Assembly (NCBI GenBank): GCA_016765295.1
Contig: JAESQF010000037.1
Location: 3,703 to 60,173 of the forward strand
DNA length: 56,471 nucleotides
Direction: 5' to 3'
DNA from: Oleispira sp.
GTDB taxonomy: Bacteria > Pseudomonadota > Gammaproteobacteria > Pseudomonadales > Oceanobacteraceae
Each line of letters starts with the position of its first letter. The first letter of the stretch is position 1. Shown here in pieces: positions 1 through 8,769 of the stretch. Both the position numbers and the translations under genes were made by a program. The notes beneath the pieces were generated by a model. It did not search any database. It was not told the origin of the DNA and saw nothing but the letters and a program-made list of their open reading frames with translations.

Positions 1-356
1 ACTCCACGATCACCAATTTGCAGCATCAGATACATACCCATAGCGTAACCGCCAAGTGCAAAAAAGGCGCCGTGTCCTAGGCTTAAAATTCCGCAATAAC
101 CCCAGATCAAATCAACTGATACCGCGAGTAAGGCATAGCATAAATACTTGCCTAATAATGTCATGGTATAAGTCGACACATGAAAGATAGAAGTTTCTGG
201 CATAAATAAATTCAATGCCGGAACTAAAATTGCCAACGCTGCTAAAACCATTAATAAACGGCGACCACCTTTGTCGTTCATTAACAAAGTCGTTAGCGGG
301 CCTAGTTTTTTATTCGAACTGTTATTTATTGAGTTCGTCATATTAGATTCTTTCAT
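1..356 (-). CDS. urtC: Urea ABC transporter permease UrtC (partial, N-terminal part)
   Basis: This is the N-terminal ~118 residues of the second membrane permease of the urea ABC transporter; the rest lies beyond the left edge. After a polar N-terminus come hydrophobic segments and the branched-chain-permease motif around WGYCGILSLGHGAFFALGGY, typical of LivM/UrtC. I chose the ATG at 356, which follows an AAGGGG ribosome site; an in-frame ATG at 341 is the alternative. It starts only 9 bases after the urtB stop, so it is cotranscribed with urtA and urtB. The ATPase genes urtD and urtE presumably follow outside the window. The identity follows from family motif plus operon position. Confidence 0.9.
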   Translation of the reverse strand, partial: MKESNMTNSINNSSNKKLGPLTTLLMNDKGGRRLLMVLAALAILVPALNLFMPETSIFHVSTYTMTLLGKYLCYALLAVSVDLIWGYCGILSLGHGAFFALGGYAMGMYLMLQIGDRG

Positions 357-365
357 AGGATCCCC

Positions 366-2054
366 TTAACCGTTATCAACTGCACGGCCTTTCAGAGCGA
401 ATAAACCCCGAGGACGTTTTTGGATGAATAAAATAATGAATACCAATACCAGAATCTTCGCTAATACTGCACCTGCTACGGGTTCCAGAAATTTGTTCGC
501 TATACCTAATGACATTGCGCCCACTAGAGTGCCCCACAAATTACCCACGCCGCCAAATACCACCACCATAAAGGAGTCAATAATATAAGCCTGACCTAAG
601 TTTGGCCCTACGTTGGTTAACTGACTTAAGGCAACACCGGCGATACCCGCAATACCTGAACCTAAACCAAAGGTTAATGCATCTACCCAACCGGTACGAA
701 TACCCATAGAGCTGGCCATTGGACGATTCATGGTTACTGCACGCATTTGCAAACCAAATAAAGTACGTTTTAAAACAAGTGCTAATACGGCTAAAACAAC
801 TAGGCTAAAAATGATGATATATAAACGGTTATAGGTTAAGTACAAACCTGGATTCACCATAAACGTGCCTGCTAGCCAGTCAGGTGTAATGACTTCACGA
901 TTAAGAGGACCAAAAATAGATCGTACGGCTTGCTGCAAGATCAAGCTGATACCAAAGGTGGCTAAAAGAGTTTCTAGTGGACGACCATAAAGGTGACGAA
1001 TGACCGAGCGTTCAATCAATATGCCGACAAAACCACTCACCAAAAATGCAGCAGGAATAGAGACTAATAATGAGGCGCCGATAGATTCCGGCATTAACAT
1101 CTGCACGACGTAAGTGGTATAGGCCCCTAACATGATCATTTCACCATGAGCCATGTTAATCACGCCCATTACGCCAAAGGTAATGGCTAGGCCAATCGCG
1201 GCTAATAATAGAACAGCCCCTAGCGCTAAACCAAAATAGAGATTTTCTGCATAACCGTTATAGCTCATTAATGTTTCAATATCGGTTAACGTTCTTTCAG
1301 CTAATTTCAATTCATCAGCACGGGATTCTTTCATCTCACTATCGAAGCTAGCGATGAACTTATTTAATTCGACACGAACTTCTGGATATAAAGAACCATC
1401 CAATTCCCCTAATGCCAGTAGACGAATAGTCGCTTGCTCTGACTGTAATAACATCAAGGCTCGCAGCGTTTCTAGAATATCAACAACTTGAGGATTTTTT
1501 TCAGTTTTTAAAGCTACTTCAACAAAGGTTAAATCAATACTAGAACTGTCCTTCAATAGATTCTTAGCGGCGGCAATACGCACAGCAGTGTCGTCATCAG
1601 AAATTTTAATTAAGGATAAATGAGAGCGAATATTACGACGCAAAGCATTATTCACTCCAATCTTTTTAACCGCTCGCTTAGATAAACCGCTGACGACTTC
1701 GCCGCTGAAAGCATCTAACATCGCATTTTCTTTTTTCTTTTTTAATAACGATATATCAACGATCAATACCCGTTTATTAGCCTTATCAACATTGTTCTTT
1801 TTCTGATAGTACAACTGGTTATCTAGCAAGGATTGCAAGATTAATAATGTCTTACTGTCTTCTATAGCGGCGATGCTATCTATAATTCCAGCTTTTTGTT
1901 TATAGCTGGCCTTAATCAATGCCTGCACCGTTGCAGGCAGCGTATTGTGTACTACTGGCTTATCTATGCTACTAGTACTAATAGCGGCATTACTGAAAAC
2001 AGCAAACAGCGAAAAACAGCTTAGCCACACAATACGCTTTACGTATTTGCGCAT
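366..2054 (-). CDS. urtB: Urea ABC transporter permease UrtB
   Basis: This is an inner-membrane permease subunit that moves urea across the cytoplasmic membrane together with UrtC. The protein has 562 residues. An N-terminal signal/anchor (to about residue 24) is followed by a soluble, helical-repeat-like region to about residue 270. The LivH-type permease domain then begins near GLALGAVLLLAAIGLAITFG and includes GVINMAHGEMIMLGAY, the hallmark of the branched-chain/urea permease family. The long soluble N-terminal region is usual for UrtB and separates it from ordinary LivH proteins of about 300 residues. It lies between urtA and urtC on the same strand. Confidence is high. Confidence 0.95.
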   Translation of the reverse strand: MRKYVKRIVWLSCFSLFAVFSNAAISTSSIDKPVVHNTLPATVQALIKASYKQKAGIIDSIAAIEDSKTLLILQSLLDNQLYYQKKNNVDKANKRVLIVDISLLKKKKENAMLDAFSGEVVSGLSKRAVKKIGVNNALRRNIRSHLSLIKISDDDTAVRIAAAKNLLKDSSSIDLTFVEVALKTEKNPQVVDILETLRALMLLQSEQATIRLLALGELDGSLYPEVRVELNKFIASFDSEMKESRADELKLAERTLTDIETLMSYNGYAENLYFGLALGAVLLLAAIGLAITFGVMGVINMAHGEMIMLGAYTTYVVQMLMPESIGASLLVSIPAAFLVSGFVGILIERSVIRHLYGRPLETLLATFGISLILQQAVRSIFGPLNREVITPDWLAGTFMVNPGLYLTYNRLYIIIFSLVVLAVLALVLKRTLFGLQMRAVTMNRPMASSMGIRTGWVDALTFGLGSGIAGIAGVALSQLTNVGPNLGQAYIIDSFMVVVFGGVGNLWGTLVGAMSLGIANKFLEPVAGAVLAKILVLVFIILFIQKRPRGLFALKGRAVDNG

Positions 2055-2127
2055 GATTATGCTCCTAATGAAATTTTGAATATTATATTAAAGATTGAAA
2101 ATATGATTTTCTATCGATGTTTAAAAG

Positions 2128-2151
2128 CAGGGAGTGCGGCTGCACTCCCTG
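2128..2151 (-). terminator. Intercistronic hairpin between urtA and urtB
   Basis: A perfect 10-bp stem (CAGGGAGTGC/GCACTCCCTG) encloses a 4-base loop and, on the minus strand, is followed by CTTTTAAA. It sits in the 111-bp urtA-urtB gap. The T tract is short, so it may act as a leaky terminator or as an mRNA 3' stabiliser that leaves the binding-protein message in excess over the permease message. That use is common in ABC-transporter operons, but here it is inferred. Confidence 0.65.
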
Positions 2152-2165
2152 ATATTGCGGGGAAT

Positions 2166-3488
2166 TTACTCTTCGCTAGCAATCGTTTGAGAGCCACACG
2201 TTTTAGTCACTGTATTGAAGTTACCGCAGCTTATTGGAGCCGTCCAATCAGAAATTAATACCTTACTTTCTGGTAGGAAATCAGTCCAAGCATCACCTTT
2301 CACGACACCGTCAGTCTGCCATACGATATCAAACTGTCCGTCTTCTTGAATCTCACCAATAAGAACGGGCTTTGATAAGTGGTGGTTAGTATTCATTACT
2401 GCAGTACCACCGGATAGGTTAGGTACTTTCAAACCGTACATCGCAGCACGAACTTTATCAACATCTGCGCTACCGGCGATCTCAACCGCTTTTGCCCACA
2501 TTTTGAAACCGATATACGTCGCTTCCATCGGATCGTTGGTTACACGGTCATCATCTTTTGTATAAGCATGCCACTGATCAATGAACTTCTCGTTCTCTTC
2601 ACTTTCTGCACTCATGAAGTAATTCCATGCTGCAAGGTGACCGACTAGAGGCTTAGTATCAAAACCAGAAAGCTCTTCTTCACCAACAGAGAAAGCAATG
2701 ACTGGAATATCTTCAGAGCTAATACCTTGGTTGGCTAGTTCTTTATAGAAAGGAACGTTAGCATCGCCATTAACGGTAGAGATAACTGCGGTCTTCTTAC
2801 CCATGCTGCCGAATTTTTTCAAATCAGAAACAATTGTCTGCCAATCGCTATGACCAAAAGGCGTGTAGTTCACCATAATGTCTTTATCAGCGATGCCTTT
2901 CGACTTTAAGTAGCTCACTAAAATTTTATTAGTAGTACGTGGATAAACATAATCAGTACCGGCTAATACAAAACGCTTAGCACCGACTTCTTCTATTAAA
3001 TAATCAACTGCTGGGATTGCTTGCTGATTTGGCGCGGCCCCAGTGTAAAAAACGTTCCTCGAAGATTCTTCACCTTCATATTGAACTGGGTAAAACATTA
3101 GACCGTTTAATTCTTCAATTACTGGCAAGACAGATTTACGTGATACTGAAGTCCAGCAGCCAAAGATTACATCTACATCTTCTTTTGATAATAGCTCACG
3201 AGTTTTTTCAGCGAATAAAGGCCAGTTTGATGCAGGATCAACGACCACAGCTTCTAGCTGCTTGCCTAACAAACCACCTTTTTTATTCTGCTCTTCGATC
3301 ATCATCTGAACAGTGTCTTTTAGCGTCGTTTCAGAAATCGCCATGGTGCCCGAAAGTGAGTGCAATACACCGACTTTAATTGTATCGGCTGCATTCGCCA
3401 TGCTGATACCCGCCGCTAATGTTGCTACGGCTAAAACTTTAGAAACTTTTCCAAGTTTATTGGTTGTGCTTTTGAAAATATTTTTCAT
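2166..3488 (-). CDS. urtA: Urea ABC transporter substrate-binding protein UrtA
   Basis: This is the periplasmic binding protein that delivers urea to UrtBC. It has 440 residues with a cleavable signal peptide; cleavage after ANA near residue 33 is plausible. The mature start TIKVGVLHSLSGTMAISE and the stretches GCWTSVSRKSVLPV and FYPVQYEGEESS are characteristic of the UrtA/FmdD branch of type I periplasmic binding proteins. It is the first gene of the transporter operon, and the divergence from amino-acid binding proteins together with the neighbouring urease genes supports urea as ligand. A sigma-54-type promoter lies about 117 bp upstream of the start. Confidence 0.95.
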   Translation of the reverse strand: MKNIFKSTTNKLGKVSKVLAVATLAAGISMANAADTIKVGVLHSLSGTMAISETTLKDTVQMMIEEQNKKGGLLGKQLEAVVVDPASNWPLFAEKTRELLSKEDVDVIFGCWTSVSRKSVLPVIEELNGLMFYPVQYEGEESSRNVFYTGAAPNQQAIPAVDYLIEEVGAKRFVLAGTDYVYPRTTNKILVSYLKSKGIADKDIMVNYTPFGHSDWQTIVSDLKKFGSMGKKTAVISTVNGDANVPFYKELANQGISSEDIPVIAFSVGEEELSGFDTKPLVGHLAAWNYFMSAESEENEKFIDQWHAYTKDDDRVTNDPMEATYIGFKMWAKAVEIAGSADVDKVRAAMYGLKVPNLSGGTAVMNTNHHLSKPVLIGEIQEDGQFDIVWQTDGVVKGDAWTDFLPESKVLISDWTAPISCGNFNTVTKTCGSQTIASEE

Positions 3489-3604
3489 TACTTCAGTCCT
3501 TCTTCTTGCCTAATTATTATCACTCTCTGAATTTATAAAACGTTTTAAACATTGTTTTATAAAATCGTGTAGCGATTTATTTTTTTATGGTACTGCAGGA
3601 CTAG

Positions 3605-3620
3605 AGCAAGGGTTATACCA
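3605..3620 (-). promoter_or_regulatory. Candidate sigma-54 (-24/-12) promoter of urtA
   Basis: The minus strand reads TGGTATAACCCTTGCT, which keeps the invariant GG and GC of the consensus TGGCAC-N5-TTGCW at correct spacing. Transcription would begin near 3594, giving a leader of about 105 nt before urtA. The match is weaker than the one upstream of ureD but has the same form. Function is inferred from the pattern and from the nitrogen-scavenging role of the operon. Confidence 0.6.
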
Positions 3621-3725
3621 ACTCTCTCAACCCCTTATGTTTTCAACCATTTAGTCGGGTTTTTGAATTAAATAAAGGTAAAGCAGTAAATTTAAAGTTG
3701 GTTTACTAGTGATTTCTTTTTAACT

Positions 3726-3774
3726 TGCACCACAACAAATCAATACGAGTGCGACCGTGCTTATAATTAGTGCA
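3726..3774. promoter_or_regulatory. NtrC-like activator sites upstream of urtA
   Basis: This part of the 411-bp gap between urtA and ureG holds an imperfect palindrome TGCTTATAATTAGTGCA (3758-3774), which resembles TGCAC-N7-GTGCA, and a half site TGCACCA at 3726-3732. They lie 110-180 bp upstream of the proposed sigma-54 start, the usual position for NtrC enhancers. Each match is individually weak. The remainder of the gap (3489-3604) is AT-rich leader without an open frame. Confidence 0.4.
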
Positions 3775-3850
3775 ATTTTATTGAGGATAGACTGAAGTTA
3801 CGAATCAAGACGTGACAAAGAGGACAAACCAGGGAGGGAATAAAAACTGA

Positions 3851-3873
3851 GCAGGTGTTCAATATTCACCTGC
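3851..3873 (-). terminator. Terminator after ureG
   Basis: The stem GCAGGTG/CACCTGC (3851-3857 with 3867-3873) has a 9-base loop. On the minus strand it is followed by a run reading CAGTTTTTATT, so it fits a rho-independent terminator that closes the urease operon 27 bases past the ureG stop. It separates the urease operon from the urt promoter region downstream. Confidence 0.75.
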
Positions 3874-3899
3874 CCATTTTTAGAGCAAAAACAAATCAA

Positions 3900-4541
3900 T
3901 TAGACAGTTTTTTCTTTCATCAAGTCGGTATCACGCAACATACCCTGCTCTATAATGAAGCGTACAATTTCTTGCACACCTTGGCCGCTCTTTAAATTTG
4001 AAAAAACGAACGGCCGTTCACCACGCATTTTCGTCGCATCACGATCCATTACTTCTAAAGAAGCACCGACCATGGGTGCAAGATCGATTTTATTTATAAT
4101 TAATAAATCCGATTTAGTAATACCAGGACCGCCTTTACGTGGAATTTTATCCCCAGCAGAAACATCGATTACGTATAAGGTTAAATCTGAAAGTTCAGGG
4201 CTGAAGGTTGCAGATAAATTATCACCGCCGGATTCAATCAAAACCATATCTAAATTTTGATGACGGTCAGAAAGTTCTTTAACCGCAGCAAGATTCATTG
4301 ATGCATCTTCACGAATTGCAGTATGCGGGCAACCACCGGTTTCAACACCAATAATACGATCGGCATCTAGCGCTTCATTGCGGGTTAAAAACTGCGCATC
4401 TTCTTTGGTATAAATGTCGTTGGTGACGACGGCAATATTGTAGGTATCTTTCATTATTTTGCACAGAGTGGATAATAATGCAGTTTTACCGGATCCTACA
4501 GGACCGCCAACGCCGACGCGTAATGTTTCTTGTGTTGTCAT
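3900..4541 (-). CDS. ureG: Urease accessory GTPase UreG
   Basis: UreG hydrolyses GTP to drive nickel delivery into apo-urease within the UreD-F-G complex in the cytoplasm. The 213-residue protein has a P-loop [12 protein letters not shown] near residue 12, the nickel-binding CPH motif within [16 protein letters not shown], the switch region [17 protein letters not shown], and NKIDLAP for guanine specificity. The start ATG is preceded by an AAGGT ribosome site. It is the last gene of the urease operon, closed by a terminator. A 190-bp gap with a palindromic repeat separates it from ureF. Confidence 0.97.
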   Translation of the reverse strand: MTTQETLRVGVGGPVGSGKTALLSTLCKIMKDTYNIAVVTNDIYTKEDAQFLTRNEALDADRIIGVETGGCPHTAIREDASMNLAAVKELSDRHQNLDMVLIESGGDNLSATFSPELSDLTLYVIDVSAGDKIPRKGGPGITKSDLLIINKIDLAPMVGASLEVMDRDATKMRGERPFVFSNLKSGQGVQEIVRFIIEQGMLRDTDLMKEKTV

Positions 4542-4593
4542 GTTTACCTTAATACTTTTTGAATTTGGTTTCTTAAACTCGCTTTAGCATCGC

Positions 4594-4690
4594 TATTAGG
4601 CATTTCCTTCTGCGGCCCGTCGTGAATCCATCCCTGGAGACTCAACTTCGGCCTCCATGCCTCAGATGGCCTTAAACGAAACACCTAATA
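4594..4690. repeat. Palindromic intergenic repeat between ureG and ureF
   Basis: The ends TATTAGG and CCTAATA are inverted repeats (4594-4600 with 4684-4690). Inside lies a core reading GTGAATCCATCCCTGGAG followed by a second stem built from GGCC. The core resembles the repeat at 5999-6096, which has GTGAATACGTCCATGTAG. I see no open frame here. It probably folds in the mRNA and is one member of a dispersed family. Confidence 0.55.
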
Positions 4691-4731
4691 TCAATACACA
4701 GCGAGAGCCTTCTAAAATTTATAAATATGAA

Positions 4732-5439
4732 TCACGATCGAAATAATCGTGAATACTGATTTTCATGTAGTGCCGATGACATCGATAAGCCGACTAAGCC
4801 TGATCCAATATCGTCGTCTTCAACTGTCATTGCGTTTTCGATTACGCCTTCAATTTCTGGAATCAAATGACGAATAATATTTTGCCCATCTGTTTGTCCC
4901 ATTGGCATGGCTTTACTGGCGGAAGTTATTTGATTCTCTAACCACGACCAAACAAAGCCAATCAAACATTCTTCAACCGTTAAACCTTTAATCACACCGT
5001 TTAAGGCATACATACAAGCAACGGTTGGTTTATCGACTAATTCTAATTTGGCTAAATGTTCCGCAGATTGGCTTTTATGCCATTGCTTAAACGCATCACC
5101 GACTTGAATATCTTCAAGGTACAGTTCTTTGGTTTCGCGAAAAGCGAGTAATGTCGCATTCCAATATTTTAAGGGCTCAATACCTTTATCTTGTTCACCT
5201 GCTTGTTCGTGCTTATTAATATAAACACTCCAAGCCTGATGCAGCCTTTTTAATATCGGTAAATCAACACCCCCTAAACCATGAACCATGACGCTTTTAA
5301 CCCACTGTTCAACATCATCAGCATTTTTGCACCAACCTACTTCCAAGGTATATTCCAAACCTTGGGAGTAAGCGAAAGTACCAATCGGTAATGCTGGGCT
5401 AGAGATGTGCAACAGATTCAATAAGCTAGTGGTTTGCAT
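4732..5439 (-). CDS. ureF: Urease accessory protein UreF
   Basis: UreF bridges UreD and UreG in the nickel-insertion complex and gates the GTPase. From the chosen ATG at 5439 the protein has 235 residues, the family's usual length. It begins MQTTSLLNLLHISSPALPIG and contains the family signature FAYSQGLEYTLEVGW. Earlier in-frame starts (ATG at 5451 and further upstream) would add residues that are encoded within ureE and look unlike UreF. The chosen ATG follows the ureE stop by one base, which implies translational coupling. The conserved N-terminal region and a helical C-terminus that includes ASKAMPMGQTDGQ support the identity. Confidence 0.95.
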   Translation of the reverse strand: MQTTSLLNLLHISSPALPIGTFAYSQGLEYTLEVGWCKNADDVEQWVKSVMVHGLGGVDLPILKRLHQAWSVYINKHEQAGEQDKGIEPLKYWNATLLAFRETKELYLEDIQVGDAFKQWHKSQSAEHLAKLELVDKPTVACMYALNGVIKGLTVEECLIGFVWSWLENQITSASKAMPMGQTDGQNIIRHLIPEIEGVIENAMTVEDDDIGSGLVGLSMSSALHENQYSRLFRS

Positions 5440-5440
5440 G

Positions 5441-5971
5441 TTAATGCTCATGATCATGGCTGTGGCTATGAGGCTTAGCACCAGCTTCACCATCTACATC
5501 AGGATGAACATAATCATCATCCCCATGAGAGTGACCACCATGATCACCATAAGCACCGTTTTCAGGCTCGAACGGTGCAGGTTCATGAATAACTTTGAGG
5601 CCGAGCTGTATCAACATATCATCCAGCACGTAATCATTTTGATAACGCAACCAGCCATCACCCACCTGCAAAGATACGTGACGATTGCCGAGGTGATAAC
5701 AACCACGAGCAAATAATGTCGCATCATCGGTAGTGGCCGTTGTTACGACTTCGTCAGCCGCAATAATTTTATACACATCACCCGCGTCGCAACGCATCAA
5801 GGTATTACCACGCATCACTTCTCCACGATCGATCATGATGCCGACTTCTTGGCCGCTGATCGTTTGTGTTTTAAAACGACCACGCTTACGCTGATCATAG
5901 GGTAAACAAAGACTGTCTTTAATTATTTCCTCACCTGTCGGGGCAAGGATTTTCTCTATGATTTTAATCAA
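5441..5971 (-). CDS. ureE: Urease nickel metallochaperone UreE
   Basis: UreE binds nickel and hands it to the UreDFG complex. The 176-residue protein has the N-terminal beta domain with DQRKRGRFKTQ, the C-terminal domain with ARGCYHLGNRH (the conserved interface histidine region), and a metal-binding tail. The tail has HGGHSHGDDD and ends in HSHSHDHEH. The long His/Asp tail suggests nickel storage capacity beyond the essential sites. It lies in the operon between ureC and ureF, with its stop one base before the ureF start. Confidence 0.96.
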   Translation of the reverse strand: MIKIIEKILAPTGEEIIKDSLCLPYDQRKRGRFKTQTISGQEVGIMIDRGEVMRGNTLMRCDAGDVYKIIAADEVVTTATTDDATLFARGCYHLGNRHVSLQVGDGWLRYQNDYVLDDMLIQLGLKVIHEPAPFEPENGAYGDHGGHSHGDDDYVHPDVDGEAGAKPHSHSHDHEH

Positions 5972-5998
5972 TTTACGTAAAACCTTTCATCGCGATAA

Positions 5999-6096
5999 AT
6001 AGAGTTATTCGTCTTTGGGGACGGGCGTGAATACGTCCATGTAGCCTCGTATTTCGCCTCCCTGCGAAATGACGCCCCTTTAACGAACAACTCTAT
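5999..6096. repeat. Palindromic intergenic repeat between ureE and ureC
   Basis: This is a compact nested structure. The outer arms are ATAGAGTT-TTCGT and ACGAA-AACTCTAT (5999-6012 and 6083-6096). Next come GGGCGT/ACGCCC (6023-6028/6072-6077), and inside is a hairpin ATTTCGC-CTCCCT-GCGAAAT (6051-6070). The core GAATACGTCCATGTAGCCTC recurs, inverted, at about 7958-8010 and in degraded form at 4620. No coding potential is seen. Confidence 0.65.
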
Positions 6097-6165
6097 GTAT
6101 CACCTAAAAATCACTATTAAGCCACCAGCCTTATTATAAAATAAATATGACGACTCACCCGTTTT

Positions 6166-7869
6166 CTAAAACAAAAAGTAGCGCTGTGCCATTGGAAGTA
6201 TTTCTGCAGGTTCACACGTAAGCTCTACACCATCCGCTTTCACCACATAGGTTTGTGGATCCACTTCAATCACCGGCTGATAATCGTTTAAGACCATGTC
6301 GCACTTACGTATTGAACGGCAGTTTTTAACGGCCACCAGCTCTTTATCCAAACCTAAATGATCTAACGTATTTTGTTCTAATGCCGCTTTGGAAACGAAG
6401 GTTAAACTGGTTTTCGAAACCGCTTTCCCCATCGCGCCAAACATTAAGCGATAGTGAACTGGTTGAGGCGTTGGAATCGATGCATTTGGATCACCCATCG
6501 GCGCCGCTGCGATCATTCCGCCTTTAATAATTAAGGAAGGCTTAGTACCAAAGAACATCGGTTTCCATAAAACCAAATCAGCATATTTACCCACTTCAAC
6601 CGACCCAACTTCATCAGAGATACCATGAGTAATGGCTGGGTTGATGGTGTACTTGGCAATATAGCGACGCGCGCGAAAGTTATCATTATCAGCATTATCT
6701 TCTGGCAAAGGTCCACGCTGCACTTTCATTTTGTGCGCGGTTTGCCATGTGCGTGTAATCACTTCACCGACTCGGCCCATAGCCTGTGAATCAGAAGAGA
6801 TCATTGAGAAGGCGCCTAGATCATGCAAAATATCTTCGGCGGCAATGGTCTCGCGACGAATTCGAGAATCAGCAAAGGCAACATCTTCTGGGATATTAGG
6901 ATCAAGGTGATGGCATACCATCAGCATGTCTAAATGTTCGTCAATCGTATTCACCGTATAAGGACGAGTGGGATTGGTCGATGACGGTAATACGTTCGAC
7001 TCGCCACAGGCCTTAATAATATCGGGTGCGTGACCACCACCCGCGCCTTCGGTATGGTAGGTATGAATAACGCGGCCTTTAAATGCAGCTAACGTATCTT
7101 CAACAAAACCTGATTCATTTAACGTATCGGTATGAATCGCAACCTGCACATCGTACTTTTCCGCCACGGTTAAACAGTTATCAATTGACGCCGGAGTAGT
7201 GCCCCAATCTTCGTGCAATTTTAAACCGATAGCGCCGGCGACACATTGCTCTTCCAGCGCTTCCGGTAATGACGCATTACCTTTACCCAAGAAACCAAAG
7301 TTCATCGGTAATTCATCGACCGCTTGCATCATCTTACCCAAGTGCCAAGGCCCCGGAGTACAGGTAGTTGCGTTAGTGCCTGTTGCTGGCCCAGTACCAC
7401 CACCGATCATAGTCGTGGTTCCCGACATCAACGCTTCTTCAACTTGCTGTGGGCAAATAAAATGAATGTGAGCATCAACCGCGCCGGCGGTAAGAATTTG
7501 GCCTTCTGCGGAAATAACTTCAGTACCGGGGCCGATTTCAATGGTAACCCCGGCTTGAGTATCAGGATTTCCCGCTTTGCCAATGGCTTGAATACGACCA
7601 TTTTTTAATGCCACGTCGGCTTTAATAATACCGCTCGCATCTAGAATAAGCGCATTGGTAATAACGGTATCTGGAACTTTGTCGGAGGTAGATTGACTCT
7701 GCCCCATGCCATCACGAATAACTTTACCGCCACCGAATTTCACTTCATCACCATAAACAGTGAAATCTTTTTCCGGTGAAATAAATAACTCGGTATCGCC
7801 TAAGCGAACTTTATCGCCCACGGTCGGGCCATACATATCGACGTAGGTTTTACGATCTATTTTAGCCAT
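6166..7869 (-). CDS. ureC: Urease alpha (catalytic) subunit UreC
   Basis: UreC hydrolyses urea to ammonia and carbamate at a dinuclear nickel centre. The 567-residue length is standard. Visible features are the N-terminal [18 protein letters not shown], the first nickel histidines in [11 protein letters not shown], the carbamylated lysine in [12 protein letters not shown] (about residue 217), further ligands in [13 protein letters not shown] and [10 protein letters not shown], and the flap histidine in MVCHHLD. All known metal-site motifs are present, so the enzyme should be active. It follows ureB in the operon across a 197-bp gap that holds a palindromic repeat. Confidence 0.98.
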   Translation of the reverse strand: MAKIDRKTYVDMYGPTVGDKVRLGDTELFISPEKDFTVYGDEVKFGGGKVIRDGMGQSQSTSDKVPDTVITNALILDASGIIKADVALKNGRIQAIGKAGNPDTQAGVTIEIGPGTEVISAEGQILTAGAVDAHIHFICPQQVEEALMSGTTTMIGGGTGPATGTNATTCTPGPWHLGKMMQAVDELPMNFGFLGKGNASLPEALEEQCVAGAIGLKLHEDWGTTPASIDNCLTVAEKYDVQVAIHTDTLNESGFVEDTLAAFKGRVIHTYHTEGAGGGHAPDIIKACGESNVLPSSTNPTRPYTVNTIDEHLDMLMVCHHLDPNIPEDVAFADSRIRRETIAAEDILHDLGAFSMISSDSQAMGRVGEVITRTWQTAHKMKVQRGPLPEDNADNDNFRARRYIAKYTINPAITHGISDEVGSVEVGKYADLVLWKPMFFGTKPSLIIKGGMIAAAPMGDPNASIPTPQPVHYRLMFGAMGKAVSKTSLTFVSKAALEQNTLDHLGLDKELVAVKNCRSIRKCDMVLNDYQPVIEVDPQTYVVKADGVELTCEPAEILPMAQRYFLF

Positions 7870-7957
7870 ATCTTTCCCTTTACCTCACCGTTTATAAACA
7901 TAAATCAGTGAGTCTAAAAAACTGTTAGGGACTTTTATTGTATTCACACAAGGCCAT

Positions 7958-8010
7958 CGATTTGAGGGACCAAATCGTTGAGCATACATGGAGGTACTTG
8001 CTGCGTGCCG
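7958..8010. repeat. Palindromic intergenic repeat between ureC and ureB (inverted copy)
   Basis: A hairpin CGATTTG-AGGGAC-CAAATCG (7958-7977) is followed by GAGCATACATGGAGGTACTT. Read on the other strand this gives AAGTACCTCCATGTATGCTC then a hairpin with loop GTCCCT. That is the same arrangement as the element at 5999-6096 (GAATACGTCCATGTAGCCTC then a hairpin with loop CTCCCT). It is therefore a member of the same repeat family in the opposite orientation. Confidence 0.55.
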
Positions 8011-8066
8011 CCATGGGAATCAATGAAAGTGCCGATGTTAAAAATGTCACTTCTGATGCAGTGCTT

Positions 8067-8381
8067 TTAAAGCTTACCCATTATCTCGCCGCGGAAACCA
8101 TAAATGGTTTTAGTACCGGCATATTCAACTAGTTCGACTTCACGTACTTGCCCTGGCTCAAAACGCACAGCGGTTCCCGCTGCAATGTTTAAGCGAAAAC
8201 CTTTAGAGGGTTCGCGATCAAATTTTAGCGCAGGGTTGGTTTCGTAAAAATGATAATGCGAACCGATCTGAATCGGACGATCACCTGAATTTGAAACTTT
8301 CATCGCTAGAGTTTTCTGGCCGACATTTAATTCGATATCACTGCCTGGGCCTGATGCTGGAATAATTTCACCTGGAATCAT
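8067..8381 (-). CDS. ureB: Urease beta subunit UreB
   Basis: This is a structural subunit of the urease apoenzyme, 104 residues from the ATG at 8381. It begins [19 protein letters not shown] and contains [20 protein letters not shown] and the basic [17 protein letters not shown], all strongly conserved in UreB. A GTG codon directly upstream (8384) is in frame, but it sits too close to the AAGGAG ribosome site; the ATG has the better spacing. It lies between ureA and ureC. Confidence 0.97.
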   Translation of the reverse strand: MIPGEIIPASGPGSDIELNVGQKTLAMKVSNSGDRPIQIGSHYHFYETNPALKFDREPSKGFRLNIAAGTAVRFEPGQVREVELVEYAGTKTIYGFRGEIMGKL

Positions 8382-8437
8382 CACATGCTCCTTTTTATAG
8401 TCTGAGCTTTTATAAGCTGATTTGTTATAGAGCAGCT

Positions 8438-8740
8438 TTAAGCAATTGGAGAATGAACAGTCACTAATTTAGTGCCGTCAGGAAAAGTTGCTTCAACTTG
8501 TACGTCATGAATCATCGACTCTACGCCATCCATCACTTCATCACGAGAAATCACATTACGACCCGCGTTCATTAAATCAGCCACCGTACGTCCATCACGA
8601 GCGCCTTCAACAATAAACGATGAAATAATAGCGATGCATTCTGGGTAGTTTAATTTCACTCCGCGAGCACGACGTTTCTCCGCCAGCTCTCCAGCCATAT
8701 AAATTAATAATTTGTCTTTTTCTCTTGGTGATAATTCCAT
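8438..8740 (-). CDS. ureA: Urease gamma subunit UreA
   Basis: This is the smallest structural urease subunit, at the standard 100 residues. It starts [20 protein letters not shown], has [22 protein letters not shown], and ends VTVHSPIA, as in nearly all UreA proteins. A GAAGG ribosome site precedes the start. The order ureD-A-B-C-E-F-G is the common proteobacterial arrangement. Confidence 0.98.
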   Translation of the reverse strand: MELSPREKDKLLIYMAGELAEKRRARGVKLNYPECIAIISSFIVEGARDGRTVADLMNAGRNVISRDEVMDGVESMIHDVQVEATFPDGTKLVTVHSPIA

Positions 8741-8769
8741 AACTAAACCTTCTATTAATTCTTAAATTT

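Noticed and set aside
5440-5493. N-terminal extension of UreF with a hydrophobic leader
   Set aside because: The extra residues (MVKLVLSLIATAMIMSIN) are translated from the His-rich end of ureE in another frame. UreF is cytosolic and its family starts near the ATG at 5439.
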